From Amycolatopsis pretoriensis (GTDB taxonomy: Bacteria; Actinomycetota; Actinomycetes; Mycobacteriales; Pseudonocardiaceae): a DNA stretch of 64,000 nt. The notes beneath the pieces are model-generated. The model was not told the DNA's origin, made no database searches, and was given only the letters and a program-made list of their open reading frames with translations. The stretch's first letter is position 1. Every line of letters begins with the position of its first letter. Position numbers and translations under genes: made by a program. Shown here one piece after another: positions 22,957 through 31,946 of the stretch. The stretch spans positions 124,001-188,000 of the forward strand of contig NZ_FNUJ01000004.1 of the NCBI RefSeq assembly GCF_900107925.1, given 5' to 3'.

Positions 22957-23415
22957 ATGGCGCGCCGCGAGACACCCCCGCCAACTGATGGAAAAGCGAA
23001 GCCGAAGCCCTATCCCGCTGCTGCCAGCGAGGGCCGCTCGCGCAACATGCGAGCTAACAGGCGCACGGACACCAAGCCCGAGGTGACTCTTCGCAAGGAA
23101 CTGCATCGGCTTGGTTATCGGTACCGCAAGGACCTGCCGATAGTGCTCGAAAGTGTGCGTGTTCGTCCCGACATCGTCTTCACCAAGCGAAAGGTCGCGG
23201 TCTTCGTCGACGGCTGCTTCTGGCACGTCTGCCCGCAGCACGGACGCCAGCCGACCAGCAACGAGTGGTATTGGACGCCGAAGCTCCGGCGCAACATGAG
23301 CCGCGATGAGCTGGTGACCGAAGCGCTCGAAGATGCGGGCTGGCGCGTGGTCCGCATCTGGGAACACGTGCCGCTGCGCGATGCCGTCTCGGCAATCGAG
23401 GCCGCGATCTCGTAG
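22957..23415 (+). CDS. vsr: Very short patch repair (Vsr) endonuclease (defence cluster gene 5)
   Basis: This 152-residue nuclease nicks DNA at T:G mismatches made by deamination of 5-methylcytosine. The Vsr core is clear: RSRNMRANRRTDTKPEVTLRK at the start, catalytic PD at 71-72 in RVRPDIVF, VFVDGCFWH (82-90), and CPQHG with His95. The zinc-site and tail segments NEWYWTPKLRRN and GWRVVRIWEH complete the family. It is paired head-to-head with the cytosine methyltransferase, the usual partner. In some loci Vsr-like nucleases may act as the restriction component, which is possible here because no other restriction enzyme is evident. Confidence 0.93.
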   Translation: MARRETPPPTDGKAKPKPYPAAASEGRSRNMRANRRTDTKPEVTLRKELHRLGYRYRKDLPIVLESVRVRPDIVFTKRKVAVFVDGCFWHVCPQHGRQPTSNEWYWTPKLRRNMSRDELVTEALEDAGWRVVRIWEHVPLRDAVSAIEAAIS

Positions 23416-23491
23416 CACGAACACGCGTTCGATCTTAAAGACCGCACGTGCAAACGCCTAGCAGCATCAGCTCGCGTGTCGTTACGGCTGT

Positions 23492-23968
23492 TCAGCCCTC
23501 GATGACCCGCCCCTCGATCACCGTCGGCTGGTCGCGGTCGCGCCTCGGCTCCCCCGTAGGCGGAACCACCTCACTGTCCACCACCATCACCGGCCCCCGC
23601 CGCTGGTTGGCGAACCGGACCGCCCGCTTCTCCACCCGCTTCAACCACCACCGCCGGACCACCGCCCGCGACGGCGGCAGCATCAACAGCAACCCCAGCA
23701 CGTCGCTAACAAACCCCGGGACCAGGATCAACACCCCGCCGAGCGCGACCAGCATCCCGTCGGTCAGTTCCTTCTCCGCCGGTTGCCCCGCCCGGGCCGC
23801 CGACATGAACGCCCGCATCGCCTTGCCGCCTTCGCGGCGGGCCAGCCACGAGCCCAAGAACGCGCCGGCCAGGAGGAGGCCCAGCGTGCCGAGCACACCC
23901 ACGGCCGAGCCCACCGCCCAGATCGCGGCGATCTCGGCGAAGACGTAGAGCAAGAACGCGACAGCCAT
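23492..23968 (-). CDS. fxsA: FxsA-family membrane protein
   Basis: This 158-residue inner-membrane protein has helices at about 5-20, 24-42 and 70-96. The conserved GSWLARREGGKAMRAF loop is followed by DGMLVALGGVLILVPGFVSDVLG. FxsA overproduction in E. coli eases phage T7 exclusion by the F plasmid; its normal role is unknown. The C-terminal 40 residues are charged. It appears to be core chromosome and marks the right edge of the island. Confidence 0.88.
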   Translation of the reverse strand: MAVAFLLYVFAEIAAIWAVGSAVGVLGTLGLLLAGAFLGSWLARREGGKAMRAFMSAARAGQPAEKELTDGMLVALGGVLILVPGFVSDVLGLLLMLPPSRAVVRRWWLKRVEKRAVRFANQRRGPVMVVDSEVVPPTGEPRRDRDQPTVIEGRVIEG

Positions 23969-24037
23969 ACCCGGTCAACGAACGAGCTGTCCGATTTGCT
24001 CCCGCGCCCTCCGACGCACCGGCTAGTCTCACTCCTC

Positions 24038-25393
24038 GTGTCCGACTGGCTCCGCTGGCTCCTCATCGCCGCCGCGGTGCTCGCCGTGGTCGGCCTGGTC
24101 GTCGGACGGCGGGTGTCGCCGGCCCGGCTGGGGCTCTCCTGGTTGCGGACGCCGGATCTCGACGGGCGGGGCTCGATCCTGCTGTCCGTTCTAGCTTGGC
24201 TGGTCGTCGCGGTCGTCGTCGCCGGGGGGACCACTGGTGGGTTGCTGTGGTTCCTCGGCTGGCCGAAGCTGCCGACCGCCGGGGTGTTCGGGGTCGATCA
24301 GCTGCTCGACCTGCTCAAGATCGCCCTCTCCGTCGTCGCCGGGTTCGGTGGCGTGGTGCTGCTCGCCGTCAACTACCGCAAGCAGCGGGTCACCGAAAAG
24401 GCGCACGACCTCGCCGTCGACAAGGCTGATCGTGAGACCGTCCAGAGCTTCAACGAACGTCTCGGCACCGCCGCCGAACAGCTCGCTCACGAGAGCCCGG
24501 CCGTTCGGCTGACCGGTGTCTACGCCCTCGCCGGCCTCGCCGACGACTGGGCTGACAAGCGCCAGGTCTGCGTGGACGTCCTCTGCGGTTACCTGCGCCT
24601 CCAGCCCGACGTCATGACGCCCGGCGAGACCGAGGTCCGGCAGGCGATCCTCCGGATGATCCGGGATCGGCTCACGGGCTTCGAGTGGTGGCTGCCCGTC
24701 GACTTCGACTTCACCGGGGTCGTGTTCGAGAACGCCGACTTCTCCGGCCTGCGGTTCCCCGGCCGGGTCATCTTCGACCGGGCCGACTTCACCGGTGAGC
24801 TGACCTCCTTCGACCACACGCGCTTCCAGGGACTGCTCAGCTGCCACGGCACGCACTTCACCGCCGACCGGACGTCCATCGCCCACTCGTCGTTCACCGG
24901 CGGCGTCGAGTTCGTCGGTGCCGAGTTCGCCGGCGAGGAACTGGTGTGCTCGAACTGGGACGCCCGTGGGCCCGTCGACTTCTACCGCTGCCGCTTCCCG
25001 GTCCGCGCTCTGGACTTCTCCGCGCTCACCATCGAGAACGCGGTGGTCCGGTTCGAGCAGACGGAGTTCGGCGACGCCGCTCTCGACTTCGGTCTGCTGC
25101 GCAACTGGACGGGTAGCGGTGCCTTCGCCCGGCTGAGCTTCGAAGATGTGCGGTTCACCCGATGCCGGCTCGACCTGCAGTTCCTGTCCGACAGCGAGCG
25201 AGCGATCTGGTTCACCGACTGCGTGCTCGACACCACCGTCGTCATCATCGACGACCGCGATGCGCTGATGCCGTGGCTGAACCTGCGGAACGTGGAGCTG
25301 CGCGGAGGCACCGAAATCCCCGAGGGGATCATCCGGCGCCCCCGGTCGCTCAGCTCGGCACCTCGTCGAGGTACGCGCGCGCCTGGAGGGTGA
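24038..25393 (+). CDS. Pentapeptide-repeat membrane protein
   Basis: The 451-residue protein has N-terminal membrane helices (about 5-22, 52-78 and 92-115), then a short helical domain with LAHESPAVRLTGVYALAGLAD. From about residue 230 a pentapeptide-repeat right-handed helix runs (FENADFSGLRF, FDRADFTGEL, FVGAEFAGEEL and similar). HESxAVRLxGVYALAxLAD followed by pentapeptides is a common actinobacterial layout whose role is unknown. A much longer ORF begins upstream, but the GTG at 24038 fits the family start. The gene runs 44 bases into the convergent ABC exporter gene. Confidence 0.82.
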   Translation: MSDWLRWLLIAAAVLAVVGLVVGRRVSPARLGLSWLRTPDLDGRGSILLSVLAWLVVAVVVAGGTTGGLLWFLGWPKLPTAGVFGVDQLLDLLKIALSVVAGFGGVVLLAVNYRKQRVTEKAHDLAVDKADRETVQSFNERLGTAAEQLAHESPAVRLTGVYALAGLADDWADKRQVCVDVLCGYLRLQPDVMTPGETEVRQAILRMIRDRLTGFEWWLPVDFDFTGVVFENADFSGLRFPGRVIFDRADFTGELTSFDHTRFQGLLSCHGTHFTADRTSIAHSSFTGGVEFVGAEFAGEELVCSNWDARGPVDFYRCRFPVRALDFSALTIENAVVRFEQTEFGDAALDFGLLRNWTGSGAFARLSFEDVRFTRCRLDLQFLSDSERAIWFTDCVLDTTVVIIDDRDALMPWLNLRNVELRGGTEIPEGIIRRPRSLSSAPRRGTRAPGG

Positions 25394-27296
25394 ACAGGTC
25401 CGCGTAGCCCGCCTTTGCCGCCATCAGCTGCTCGTGCGTTCCGTACTCCGCCACCTTCCCGTGGTCCAGCAGCAGGATCCGCTCCGCCTGCCGCACCGTC
25501 GAGAACCGGTGCGAGATGTACAACGTCGTCCGGCCCTCGGACAGCTCGCGCAGCCGCGAGAACAAGTCGTGCTCGGCCTGTGCGTCCAACGCCGACGTCG
25601 GCTCGTCGAGGATCAGCAGCGGCGCCTCACGCTGGAACGCCCGCGCCAAAGCGATCTTCTGCCACTCGCCGCCGGACAGCGAAACGCCCTGGTCGAACCA
25701 ACGACCCAACGGGCTGTCGTAACCGGACGGCAGGCGCTCGATGCGCTCGTCCGCGCCCGCTCGGCGGGCCGAGTCCTCGATGTGGCGACGGTCCTCCAGA
25801 CGCGAAAGGTCGCCCAGTCCGATGTTCTCCGCCGCCGTTCCCTGGTACGTCACGTAGTCCTGGAACATCGCGCTGATCCGCGTGCGCAGCTCCACCGGGT
25901 CGTACTCGCGGATGTCGACGCCGTCGAGGCGAATAGTCCCGCCGGTCGGGTCGTACAGCCGGCAGAGCAGCTTGAACAGCGTCGACTTGCCCGCGCCGTT
26001 GCGGCCGACCACCGCCACCGTCTCGCCCGGGCGGATCTCGAAGCTGACGTCGTCCAGCGCCGGCTCGTCCGCGCCCGGGTAGCTGAAGGTCACCGAGTCG
26101 AACTCGATGTGACCCTCCACAGTGGACGGCATCGGACGTGGCGAGGGAGGCGCCGTGATCTCGGGCTTCGTGTCCAGGAAGCGGTACAGCGTGTCCAGGT
26201 AGAGGTTGTTCTCGTACATCCCCGAAAACGCCGTGAACAGCCCGGACACCGACGTCTGCACCGAAGTGGCCGCGGCCGTGTACAGCGCCAGGTCACCGAG
26301 CGTCAGCCGCCCGCCGACCGCCTCCAGCGCGATGTACAACGCGATCGCCGAGCCCGCGAACGTGCTCAGCAGCCCCCAGGACGTCGAGCTGATGTTGCGG
26401 TTGATCGTCAGCTTCCGCTGCCGCTCGTACGACACCAGGCCGAGCCGGCGGAACCGGTCGACGAAGTACGGGCCGAGCCCGAACAGCTTCGTCTCCTTGG
26501 CGTACGTGTCCGTCGTGACCAAAGAGGACAGATAATCCATCCGGCGCTTGATCGGCGACATCAGGAACGTCAGCCAGAACGCGCGCGAGCCGTACTTCGA
26601 CTGCGAGATGAACGCCGGGATCGGCGCCAGCAACGCGACCAGCGCCAGCAGCGGGCTGATCGAGACGAGCAGCGCGATCATGCTGCCGAACGTGATCAAC
26701 GTCCGGACCAGGCCCAGCGCGGAGTTCATCATCGACAGCGGCCGCGTCGGTGCCTCCTGCGCGGCCTGGCGCAGCATGTCGTAGGACGCCGAACCCTCGA
26801 AGTACGCGAGGTGCAGCTCGCTGGCGTGCGCCATCACCTGGTGGCGGATGGTCAGCGTCATGCGCTCCTGCAGCAGCGACTGCGCGATCGACGTCATGGC
26901 ACTGCTGAGCGCGGTCGCGGCGAGCACGCCGAACTGGAACAGCGCGACGTTCACGATGTCGCCCGTGGTCCCCTTGCCCTGGATCGCCGCGACGACCGAG
27001 TCGAGCAGCAGCTTCGCGACGTACGCGGTCACGGTCGGCAACAGGCCGGACAACAGCGTGATCAGCGCCAGGAGGATCGTCAGGACCGGGCTGGCCTGCC
27101 ACGTCAGCTTGACGACCTTGGGCAGGCCGCGGACCGTGCCCGCCACGGACGTCCTCGCGCGCTTGAGCCGCGAGCGCAGGTCCTTCGGCTGGTCTTCCGG
27201 CTTGGGTTCGGGAATGTCGACGGGCCCGGTGAGCCCGCTCTCCGGCACCGTCGACGCGTGGCGCCGCCGGCCCCGCCTGGCCAGCATGAACTCCAT
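25350..27296 (-). CDS. ABC exporter, fused membrane and ATPase domains
   Basis: This 648-residue half-transporter works as a dimer in the membrane. A six-helix domain (about 60-360) is followed by an ATPase domain with Walker A GRNGAGKST, a Q-loop in AMFQDYV, signature LSGGEWQK, Walker B LLILDEPTSALD and switch ISHRFSTV. The charged N-terminal 50 residues precede the first helix. The start at 27296 is supported by GGTGGGGG. It lies 20 bases after the TetR stop, so the two form an operon in which the TetR protein probably senses an exported drug or lipid. The substrate is unknown. Confidence 0.9.
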   Translation of the reverse strand: MEFMLARRGRRRHASTVPESGLTGPVDIPEPKPEDQPKDLRSRLKRARTSVAGTVRGLPKVVKLTWQASPVLTILLALITLLSGLLPTVTAYVAKLLLDSVVAAIQGKGTTGDIVNVALFQFGVLAATALSSAMTSIAQSLLQERMTLTIRHQVMAHASELHLAYFEGSASYDMLRQAAQEAPTRPLSMMNSALGLVRTLITFGSMIALLVSISPLLALVALLAPIPAFISQSKYGSRAFWLTFLMSPIKRRMDYLSSLVTTDTYAKETKLFGLGPYFVDRFRRLGLVSYERQRKLTINRNISSTSWGLLSTFAGSAIALYIALEAVGGRLTLGDLALYTAAATSVQTSVSGLFTAFSGMYENNLYLDTLYRFLDTKPEITAPPSPRPMPSTVEGHIEFDSVTFSYPGADEPALDDVSFEIRPGETVAVVGRNGAGKSTLFKLLCRLYDPTGGTIRLDGVDIREYDPVELRTRISAMFQDYVTYQGTAAENIGLGDLSRLEDRRHIEDSARRAGADERIERLPSGYDSPLGRWFDQGVSLSGGEWQKIALARAFQREAPLLILDEPTSALDAQAEHDLFSRLRELSEGRTTLYISHRFSTVRQAERILLLDHGKVAEYGTHEQLMAAKAGYADLFTLQARAYLDEVPS

Positions 27297-27316
27297 GCCG
27301 CCCCCACCGCCCGGGA

Positions 27317-27940
27317 TCACTTGGCCTCCACGGCGCCGTGCAGGAAGACGTCGACCACCTGGCGCGTGGTGGGGGCGTCGTCGATCGGCGCCATCCGGCG
27401 GCCGCCGAACAGCAGGGTCAGGAACAGGGCGGCCAGCTGCTCGGGGGTCAGCCGCAGCCGGTCCGCGTCGGGCTCGAACAGTTCGGTGATCGCGCCGCGC
27501 ATGGCGGTCATCGACTCGCCGCGGCCGCCCTTCATCGTGCGGTTCTTCAGGCGCTGCTCGGGGTCGCGCTGCTTGTGCCGGCCGGACGCGTGCAGGGCGC
27601 CCATCAGCGCGCCCATCCGCTCGAAGTGGGCGCCGAGCGCTTCGGCGGCCTCGACGAGCCGGTCCGCCAGGGGCTGCTCGACGGGGATCTCGGCGATCGC
27701 GTCGAGGACGTGGTCGGGGCGCAGCACCTCGGCGGTGCAGGCGTCGAACAGCTCGTCCTTGTCCTTGAACGCGCGGAAGATGGTGCCCTCGCCGATGCCG
27801 GCGGCGCGGGCGATCTGGCTGGTCGTGACCGCGGTGCCGTGCTCCATGAGGAGCGGCAGCACCGCGTGCACGATCATGGCGCGCCGGTCTTCGGCGCTCA
27901 TGCTCGGCGCTCTGCGCCGGGTCTCGGGTGCTGGTGTCAT
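27317..27940 (-). CDS. TetR-family regulator of the ABC exporter
   Basis: This 207-residue protein has an HTH in residues about 20-65 (VLPLLMEHGTAVTTSQIARAAGIGEGTIFRAFKDKDELF, read as one fold). It precedes the ABC exporter in the same transcript. A perfect palindrome GGAGTGAG/CTCACTCC lies 14 bases before its start, the expected place for an autoregulatory operator. Confidence 0.88.
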   Translation of the reverse strand: MTPAPETRRRAPSMSAEDRRAMIVHAVLPLLMEHGTAVTTSQIARAAGIGEGTIFRAFKDKDELFDACTAEVLRPDHVLDAIAEIPVEQPLADRLVEAAEALGAHFERMGALMGALHASGRHKQRDPEQRLKNRTMKGGRGESMTAMRGAITELFEPDADRLRLTPEQLAALFLTLLFGGRRMAPIDDAPTTRQVVDVFLHGAVEAK

Positions 27941-27953
27941 GCCACCAGTGTGC

Positions 27954-27971
27954 GGAGTGAGTGCTCACTCC
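27954..27971. promoter_or_regulatory. Palindromic operator of the TetR/ABC exporter operon
   Basis: GGAGTGAG (27954-27961) and CTCACTCC (27964-27971) are perfect inverted repeats around TG, immediately upstream of the TetR start at 27940. TetR autorepression is the likely function. Confidence 0.7.
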
Positions 27972-27986
27972 GTCAAATGAGTAAAA

Positions 27987-28014
27987 GTGAGGACCGCCCG
28001 AAGACGGCCCTCAC
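27987..28014 (-). terminator. Rho-independent terminator of the BCKDH operon
   Basis: GTGAGGACCG (27987-27996) pairs with CGGCCCTCAC (28005-28014) with one wobble. On the minus strand the stem is followed by TTTT. It lies just past the E2 stop at 28025. Confidence 0.8.
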
Positions 28015-28024
28015 CTGCGGAAAC

Positions 28025-29362
28025 TCAGTACGTCATCGCCATGGCCGGGTCGGCCAGGAGCGCGCCGACGTCGGCCAGGAACTCCGAGCCCTGCTGGCCG
28101 TCGACCACCCGGTGGTCGAAGCTCAGCGACAGCTGGAGGACCTTGCGGACCTTGATCTCGCCGTCCACCACCCACGGCTGGTCCTTGATCGCGCCGAGGC
28201 ACAGGATCGCGGACTCGCCCGGGTTGATGATCGGCGTTCCCGTGTCGACGCCGAACACGCCCACGTTGGTGATCGTGATCGTGCCGTTCGCCATGTCCGC
28301 CGGGGACGTCTTGCCCTCGCGGGCGACGTCGGTCAACGCCGTCAGCGCCTGAGCCAGCTCCTTCAGCGACATCGAGTCGGCGTCGCGGACCTTGGGCACG
28401 ATCAGGCCGCGCGGGGTCGCCGCCGCGATGCCGAGGTGCACGTAGTCCTTGAAGACGATCTCCTGCGCGGCTTCGTCCCACACCGCGTTGATGTCCGGGG
28501 TGCGCTTCGCCGCCAGGCACACGGCCTTCGCCGCGAACGTCAGCGGCGTGACCTTCACGCCGGCGAACTCGCGCGACTTCTTCAGCTTCTCGCGGAACTC
28601 CATCATCGGCGTGACGTCGATGGTCAGGAACTCCGTGACGTGCGGAGCGGTGTACGCGCTCTGCACCATCGCGGCCGCGGTCATCTTGCGCACGCCCTTG
28701 ATCGGCACGCGCCGCTCGCGGGAGCCACTGTCCACAACGGACTCGACGACCGGGGTGCCGTTAGCCGCCCGCTCGACGTCTTCACGCGTGATGACGCCAC
28801 CGGAAGCGGTGCCGGTCAGCGCGTGCAGGTCGACGCCGAGGTCCTTCGCCAGCTTCCGCACCGGCGGCTTCGCCAGCGGGACGTACCCGCCGCGCGGAGC
28901 AACCGGAGCAACCGGAGCAGCGGGAGCAACCGGAGCGGGCGCCGGAGGAGCGGCGACAGCGGCAGCCGGGGCCGGCTCAGCGCCCTTCCGCGCCCGCCGC
29001 TGGGTCACGACAGCCTTCGAGCCGTAACCGACCAGCGGCTTCATCTCTTCTTCTTCGACCGGCGCGGCAGCGAGTGCGGCCGCGGCGGGGGCCGCGGCCG
29101 GAGCGGCCGCCCCACCGGGGTCGACGTCGATGGTGAGGATCGGCGTTCCGACCTCCACCGTCTGACCCGGCTCGACGTGCAGCTCCGTGACGACGCCGGC
29201 CCACGGGATCGGCAGCTCGACGGCGGCTTTGGCGGTCTCGATCTCGACCACGATCTGGTTGACCGTCACCGTGTCGCCCGGCTTGACGTGCCAGTTGAGG
29301 ATGTCGGCTTCGGTCAGCCCCTCGGCCGTGTCGGCCAGGGGGAACTGTTTGAACGTAGGCAT
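28025..29362 (-). CDS. bkdC: Branched-chain 2-oxoacid dehydrogenase E2, dihydrolipoyl acyltransferase
   Basis: This 445-residue core subunit of the keto-acid dehydrogenase complex has an N-terminal lipoyl domain (1-80) with the lipoylated Lys45 in IETAKAAVEL. An Ala/Pro-rich linker and the E1/E3-binding domain follow (VRKLAKDLGVDLHALTG and ITREDVERA). The C-terminal catalytic domain ends with SFDHRVVDGQQGSEFL. It transfers branched acyl groups to CoA, supplying starters for branched fatty acids. It follows E1-beta by 16 bases. The linker is built from Val-Ala-Pro repeats. Confidence 0.92.
   Translation of the reverse strand: MPTFKQFPLADTAEGLTEADILNWHVKPGDTVTVNQIVVEIETAKAAVELPIPWAGVVTELHVEPGQTVEVGTPILTIDVDPGGAAAPAAAPAAAALAAAPVEEEEMKPLVGYGSKAVVTQRRARKGAEPAPAAAVAAPPAPAPVAPAAPVAPVAPRGGYVPLAKPPVRKLAKDLGVDLHALTGTASGGVITREDVERAANGTPVVESVVDSGSRERRVPIKGVRKMTAAAMVQSAYTAPHVTEFLTIDVTPMMEFREKLKKSREFAGVKVTPLTFAAKAVCLAAKRTPDINAVWDEAAQEIVFKDYVHLGIAAATPRGLIVPKVRDADSMSLKELAQALTALTDVAREGKTSPADMANGTITITNVGVFGVDTGTPIINPGESAILCLGAIKDQPWVVDGEIKVRKVLQLSLSFDHRVVDGQQGSEFLADVGALLADPAMAMTY
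28896..28931. repeat. 9-base tandem repeats inside the E2 linker
   Basis: Four copies of a GGAGCAACC-like unit run from 28896 to 28931 and encode a flexible Val-Ala-Pro linker in the E2 protein. Repeat number may vary between strains by slippage in 9-base steps without breaking the frame. Confidence 0.6.
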
Positions 29363-29378
29363 TGCGCGGAGATCCCCC

Positions 29379-30371
29379 TTACCAGGCGAGTGAGCGGTCG
29401 ACGGCGTGCAGCACGCGGTCCAGGTCGGGGAGGTAGTGCTCCTCGAGCTTGGCCGGCGGGTACGGCGTGTCGAACCCGGTCACCCGGAGGACCGGCGCTT
29501 CCAGCGAGTAGAAGCACTCCTGCTGGACGCGCGCCGCGATCTCCGACGTCAGCGACGACTCCGATGGCGCCTCCGACAGCGCGATCAGGCGGCCGGTCTT
29601 GCGGACCGACTCGAACACCGGGCCGAGGTCCAGCGGCGAGAGCGTGCGCAGGTCGATGACCTCGAGGGACTTGCCCTCGTCCTCCGCCGCGGCGGCCGCG
29701 TCGAGCGCGACCTTCACCGACGGGCCGTACGCGACGACCGTCGCCGTCGTGCCCTCGCGCACGACGTGCGAGGAGAACATCTTCTGCGGCGTGCCCGCGA
29801 CGTCGATCTCCGCGCGCAACGCACCCGAGTGGTACAGGCGCTTGGGCTCGAAGAACAGGATCGGGTCGTCCGACTTGATCGCTTCCTGGATGCCCCAGTA
29901 GGCGTCGACGGCGTTCGAAATGGACACGACCTTGAGGCCCGGGATGTGCGCGAACAGCGACTCCGGCGACTCCGAGTGGTGCTCGACCGCGCCGATCCCG
30001 CCGCCGAACGGCACCCGGATCACGACGGGCATCTTGACCTTGCCCTGCGTCCGGTAGTGCAGCTTCGCCAGCTGCGAGGAGATCTGGTCGAAGCCCGGGA
30101 AGATGAAGCCCTCGAACTGGATCTCGCAGACCGGCCGGAAGCCGCGCACGGCCAGGCCGACCGCGGTGCCGATGATGCCCGACTCCGCGAGCGGCGTGTC
30201 CAGCACGCGCTGCTCGCCGAAGTCCTTCTGGAGGCCGTCGGTGATCCGGAAGACGCCGCCGAGCTTGCCGACGTCCTCACCCATGATCAGGACCTTGGGG
30301 TCTTCTTCCATCGCGCGGCGCAGGCCGAGGTTGAGCGCCTTGCCGATGGTGAGTTTCTGGAGGTCGGTCAT
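29379..30371 (-). CDS. bkdB: Branched-chain 2-oxoacid dehydrogenase E1, beta subunit
   Basis: This 330-residue protein pairs with E1-alpha to decarboxylate branched 2-oxoacids using thiamine diphosphate. Typical segments are KVLIMGEDVGKLGGVFRIT near the N-terminus, the GAVEHHSESPESLFAHIPGL loop near 130-150, and the C-terminal transketolase domain with VIDLRTLSPLD. Its start overlaps the E1-alpha stop by one base in the ATGA junction at 30371, so the subunits are made in a fixed ratio. Confidence 0.93.
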   Translation of the reverse strand: MTDLQKLTIGKALNLGLRRAMEEDPKVLIMGEDVGKLGGVFRITDGLQKDFGEQRVLDTPLAESGIIGTAVGLAVRGFRPVCEIQFEGFIFPGFDQISSQLAKLHYRTQGKVKMPVVIRVPFGGGIGAVEHHSESPESLFAHIPGLKVVSISNAVDAYWGIQEAIKSDDPILFFEPKRLYHSGALRAEIDVAGTPQKMFSSHVVREGTTATVVAYGPSVKVALDAAAAAEDEGKSLEVIDLRTLSPLDLGPVFESVRKTGRLIALSEAPSESSLTSEIAARVQQECFYSLEAPVLRVTGFDTPYPPAKLEEHYLPDLDRVLHAVDRSLAW

Positions 30372-31576
30372 CAGTGCTCACCCGCCGTTGCGAAGCCGTC
30401 GAGGTAGGACAGGAACTCTTCGCGCTGCGCGTCCAGCACCGGGTTGCCCTCGGCGTAGACGTTGCTGAAGATCCGCTCCGGCGGCGGTTCGGGCATGTTG
30501 AAGGTGTAGTCGCGCAGGTCGGCGGCGAAGGAGTCCGCTTCGGCCTGGACGCTGTCGAAGAACGCCTGGTCGGCGTAGCCGCCGCGGGCCAGGAACGCCC
30601 GGACGCGCTCGATCGGGTCCTTGAGCTTCCACTCCTCCAGCTCGTCGGAGAGGCGGTAGCGGGTCGGGTCGTCGGTCGTCGTGTGCGCGTCCATCCGGTA
30701 GGTGAACGCCTCGATCAGGACCGGGCCGTTGCCGTGGCGGCACTCGTCGAGCGCCCAGCGCGACACCGCGAGGCACGCCAGGACGTCGTTGCCGTCGACG
30801 CGGATGCCGGGGAAGCCGTAGCCGCGGGCGCGCTGGTACAGCGGCAGGCGCGACTGGCGCTCGGTCGGCTCGGAGATCGCCCACTGGTTGTTCTGGCAGA
30901 AGAACACCAGCGGCGCGTCGTAGACGGCGGCCCAGACGAATCCTTCGTGGACATCGCCCTGCGAAGTCGCTCCGTCACCGAAGTAGCAGATGGTGGCTTC
31001 GCCGTCGTCGTCGCCGACCTTGCCCTCGAACTTCTGGCCCATCGCGTAACCGGCGGCGTTGAGCACCTGGTTGCCGATCACGATGGTGTACGGGTGGAAG
31101 CCGGTGCCCTGGTAGTCCCAGCCACTGTGGTCGGTGCAGCGGAAGATGCCCAGCAGGTCCTTCATGTCGACCCCGCGCGCGTACGCGACGCCGTGTTCGC
31201 GGTAGCTGGGGAACGCCATGTCGTTCTTCTTCAGCGCCCGGCCGGAGCCGATCTGCGCGGCTTCCTGCCCGAGCAGCGGGACCCAGATGCCGAGCTGGCC
31301 CTGGCGCTGCATGGCGTTGGCTTCGCGGTCGGCGCGGCGCACCAGCACCATGTCGCGGTAGAGCCCGCGCAGCGCTTCGGCGTCGATGTCCTCGACGTAC
31401 TTGTCGAACTGGGGCGAGGGGACCCGTTCGCCTTCGGGGGTGAGCAGCTGAGTCAGCTCAGCGCCACCTTCGCTGGTTGCCCGCAATCCGGCGATCACCT
31501 GCTCGGGGGAAGGCTGGGCCGCTACGGCGGCCGGCCCGTCTCCGGGCTCCGGGTGCGTCCACTGTTCGGACGGCAT
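30371..31576 (-). CDS. bkdA: Branched-chain 2-oxoacid dehydrogenase E1, alpha subunit
   Basis: In this 401-residue protein the thiamine diphosphate motif runs from GDGATSQGDVHEG to CQNNQWAIS in the middle of the protein, the classic GDG...NN spacing. LVRRADREANAMQRQGQLG and YREHGVAYARG are typical of branched-chain rather than pyruvate enzymes, though a pyruvate role is not excluded. The N-terminal 60 residues are Pro/Ala-rich. I chose the start at 31576 because GAGGAG precedes it. It is the first gene of the E1a-E1b-E2 operon; no E3 gene is present here. Confidence 0.92.
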   Translation of the reverse strand: MPSEQWTHPEPGDGPAAVAAQPSPEQVIAGLRATSEGGAELTQLLTPEGERVPSPQFDKYVEDIDAEALRGLYRDMVLVRRADREANAMQRQGQLGIWVPLLGQEAAQIGSGRALKKNDMAFPSYREHGVAYARGVDMKDLLGIFRCTDHSGWDYQGTGFHPYTIVIGNQVLNAAGYAMGQKFEGKVGDDDGEATICYFGDGATSQGDVHEGFVWAAVYDAPLVFFCQNNQWAISEPTERQSRLPLYQRARGYGFPGIRVDGNDVLACLAVSRWALDECRHGNGPVLIEAFTYRMDAHTTTDDPTRYRLSDELEEWKLKDPIERVRAFLARGGYADQAFFDSVQAEADSFAADLRDYTFNMPEPPPERIFSNVYAEGNPVLDAQREEFLSYLDGFATAGEH

Positions 31577-31946
31577 GCGCAGTACTCCTCGGTGTCGGTG
31601 CCTCTGGCGGCCGCTTGTGGCGACCACAGCGACTGCACCGGCGGGGACCAGCGCATCGGGTCCGAAGCGCTCGGTCACCGTCGGCGTTGACGGTTCACGC
31701 CGACATCCTGGCACGAAGGTCGTGGCTTTGGTCAGACGCGGTTGCTGATTTGTTGCTGAGAAAGGGGGTCTGAACAGGGAAAACGTTTGGAAGCCCGAGC
31801 ATCGGACCTACGAGAGTAGGGAATCGACGCGCGCGCTCACCAGGCTCGTGAGTGCTCCGCGCGGTCGGAACTGCCCTGATCACTCACGAGCGGTAGGCGA
31901 CCTTGTGATGTGCCGCACGCCGGGACGCCCATGGCACGATGGCGGC
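31577..31946. other. 370-base divergent control region, BCKDH operon / M20 peptidase
   Basis: No gene is supported here. A direct repeat GTTGCTGA occurs at 31741-31748 and 31752-31759. The region must hold both promoters. In related bacteria the bkd operon is controlled by an Lrp-type regulator, but no such gene adjoins it and I see no clear palindrome. Confidence 0.4.

Noticed and set aside
17664..23415. DISARM, BREX or Druantia as the identity of the defence-like cluster
   Set aside because: No DrmA/DrmB/DrmC, BrxC/PglZ or large Druantia helicase is present; only SNF2 and Dcm are shared with some of these systems.
6508..23486. Shared 12-mer GCGTGTCGTTAC at about 6508 and 23475 as an attachment-site pair
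   Set aside because: The first copy is 10 kb outside the left island edge and flanks do not match; there is no integrase or tRNA.
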